A DNA stretch of 64,000 nt from NCBI GenBank assembly GCA_041746135.1, contig JBGTHQ010000003.1, positions 1-64,000 on the forward strand, in the 5' to 3' direction. The position numbers were made by a program, and so were the translations under genes. A model generated the notes under the pieces. That model did not search any database, was not told the DNA's origin, and saw only the letters and a program-made list of their open reading frames with translations. Source of the stretch: Alg239-R122 sp041746135 (lineage in GTDB: Bacteria; Pseudomonadota; Alphaproteobacteria; Sphingomonadales; Sphingomonadaceae). Positions within the stretch are counted from its first letter, which is position 1. Each line of letters opens with the position of its first letter. Shown piece after piece: positions 63,563 through 64,000 of this stretch.

Positions 63563-63580
63563 GTGTATACGGGTATATAC
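63563..63580. promoter_or_regulatory. Paired GTATAC/GTATATAC palindromes
   Basis: GTATAC (63565-63570) and GTATATAC (63573-63580) are adjacent self-palindromic words in the divergent gap between the nitroreductase and the Coq4-like gene. A TTGACA follows at 63583-63588 without a good -10. It may be an operator; low support. Confidence 0.3.
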
Positions 63581-63610
63581 TATTGACACTATTGTAAGTA
63601 ACAACGCGTC

Positions 63611-64000
63611 ATGCTAAATATACAAAATAGCAACAATGAGCCCGCAACCATGACCGATATCCCTTTCATCCATCCCGATCGACCACGTCCGCGCTTTCGT
63701 CCGTTCCAGGCAATGCGGCATTTTCGCAACCTGATCCGGAACAAGGAAGATACCGAACAGGTGTTCCATATTTTCCAGTGCTTGCCACGGCGCGGTTTCC
63801 GCGATGACGCGCGGGCTTTTATCGGCAGCGATGCGGGCAGGGCGCTGTACGCAAGCGAGCCCAACCTCCCCGACCTGCTCGACGATCATGACCGTCTGCG
63901 CGCGATGCCGGTGGGCAGCGTTGCGCACGCCTATTGCGATTTCATGGAAAAGGAAGGCTTGAGCGCGGCCGGGCTGGTCGCCGAATATGCGAAGTTCGAT
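63611..64000 (+). CDS. Coq4-like ubiquinone biosynthesis protein (3' end outside window)
   Basis: The frame is open to the window edge, 130 codons. Seen: PFQAMRHFRNLIRNKEDTEQ, then LPDLLDDHDRLRAMPVGSVA and HAYCDFMEKEGLSAAGLVAE, matching the Coq4 core MPxGSxGHAYxxFM. In recent work on other alphaproteobacteria Coq4 is tied to ubiquinone head-group processing. ATG 63611 and ATG 63650 are both possible starts. No RBS stands out. Confidence 0.8.
   Translation, partial: MLNIQNSNNEPATMTDIPFIHPDRPRPRFRPFQAMRHFRNLIRNKEDTEQVFHIFQCLPRRGFRDDARAFIGSDAGRALYASEPNLPDLLDDHDRLRAMPVGSVAHAYCDFMEKEGLSAAGLVAEYAKFD

Overview
The window is chromosomal DNA from an alphaproteobacterium, most likely of the order Sphingomonadales. 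The basis is the gene content and order: ubiE-ubiB-coaBC-dut, secB facing a Tim44-like/mltA/smr set, rpmH-rnpA-yidD-yidC-engB, a gltD-then-gltB order, and coq7/coq4-type ubiquinone genes, all at high GC with short intergenic gaps and frequent 4-nt stop/start overlaps. Most of the window is vertically inherited housekeeping DNA. No tRNA, rRNA, CRISPR array, transposase, integrase or phage gene was seen. The rpmH-rnpA-yidC block suggests an origin-proximal position, but no dnaA or origin is visible.

Layout. 1-5.0 kb: ubiquinone, CoA and dUTPase genes, interrupted by two uncharacterised lower-GC genes (2271-3179). 5.0-9.1 kb: a DUF4136 lipoprotein and the minus-strand run secB-murJ-trpS. 9.1-12.1 kb: Tim44-like protein, MltA and Smr on plus. 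12.1-17.4 kb: the minus-strand rpmH-rnpA-yidD-yidC-engB-GST-dapE block. 17.6-21.2 kb: PGPGW protein, ComM/YifB, and a bactofilin overlapping an M23 peptidase gene. 21.5-28.2 kb: a plus-strand run proA-nadD-rsfS-rlmH-envC-ctpA-dsbB-coq7. 28.3-37.4 kb: a secreted hypothetical protein, a DUF885 peptidase-like protein, a PhoD-like phosphatase, a YdbS/YdbT-like pair, nitronate monooxygenase, lysC and ubiG.

37.4-40.9 kb is the accessory patch. An AT-rich glycosyltransferase-like gene lies between intact ubiG and a second, diverged copy of the last ~135-150 bp of ubiG. A VOC/TetR divergent pair and about 580 bp of non-coding DNA with a REP-like palindrome follow. 40.9-50.5 kb: GST, VOC protein, glutamate synthase (gltD then gltB), uppP and an astD-like aldehyde dehydrogenase. 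50.5-53.6 kb: a YadA-like trimeric autotransporter with a 178-residue tandem internal duplication, preceded by a perfect 30-bp tandem repeat. 53.6-57.1 kb: selO, an alpha/beta hydrolase and a glycosyltransferase. 57.2-61.4 kb: yfgM-like, bamB, der and an Hpt-domain gene. 61.4 kb to the end: a DUF418 membrane protein, a nitroreductase and the 5' part of a coq4-like gene.

How the genes work together. Envelope biogenesis dominates: YidC/SecB/Tim44-like/BamB (protein export and outer-membrane assembly), MurJ/UppP/MltA/EnvC/CtpA/bactofilin-M23 (peptidoglycan and shape) and DsbB (disulfides). Five ubiquinone genes (ubiE, ubiB, coq7, ubiG, coq4) are scattered over the window rather than clustered. 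The strongest novelty candidates are the ubiG-end duplication with its cargo, the adhesin with its nested duplications, and the overlapping bactofilin-M23 morphogenesis pair. No wholly new system can be proven from sequence alone.
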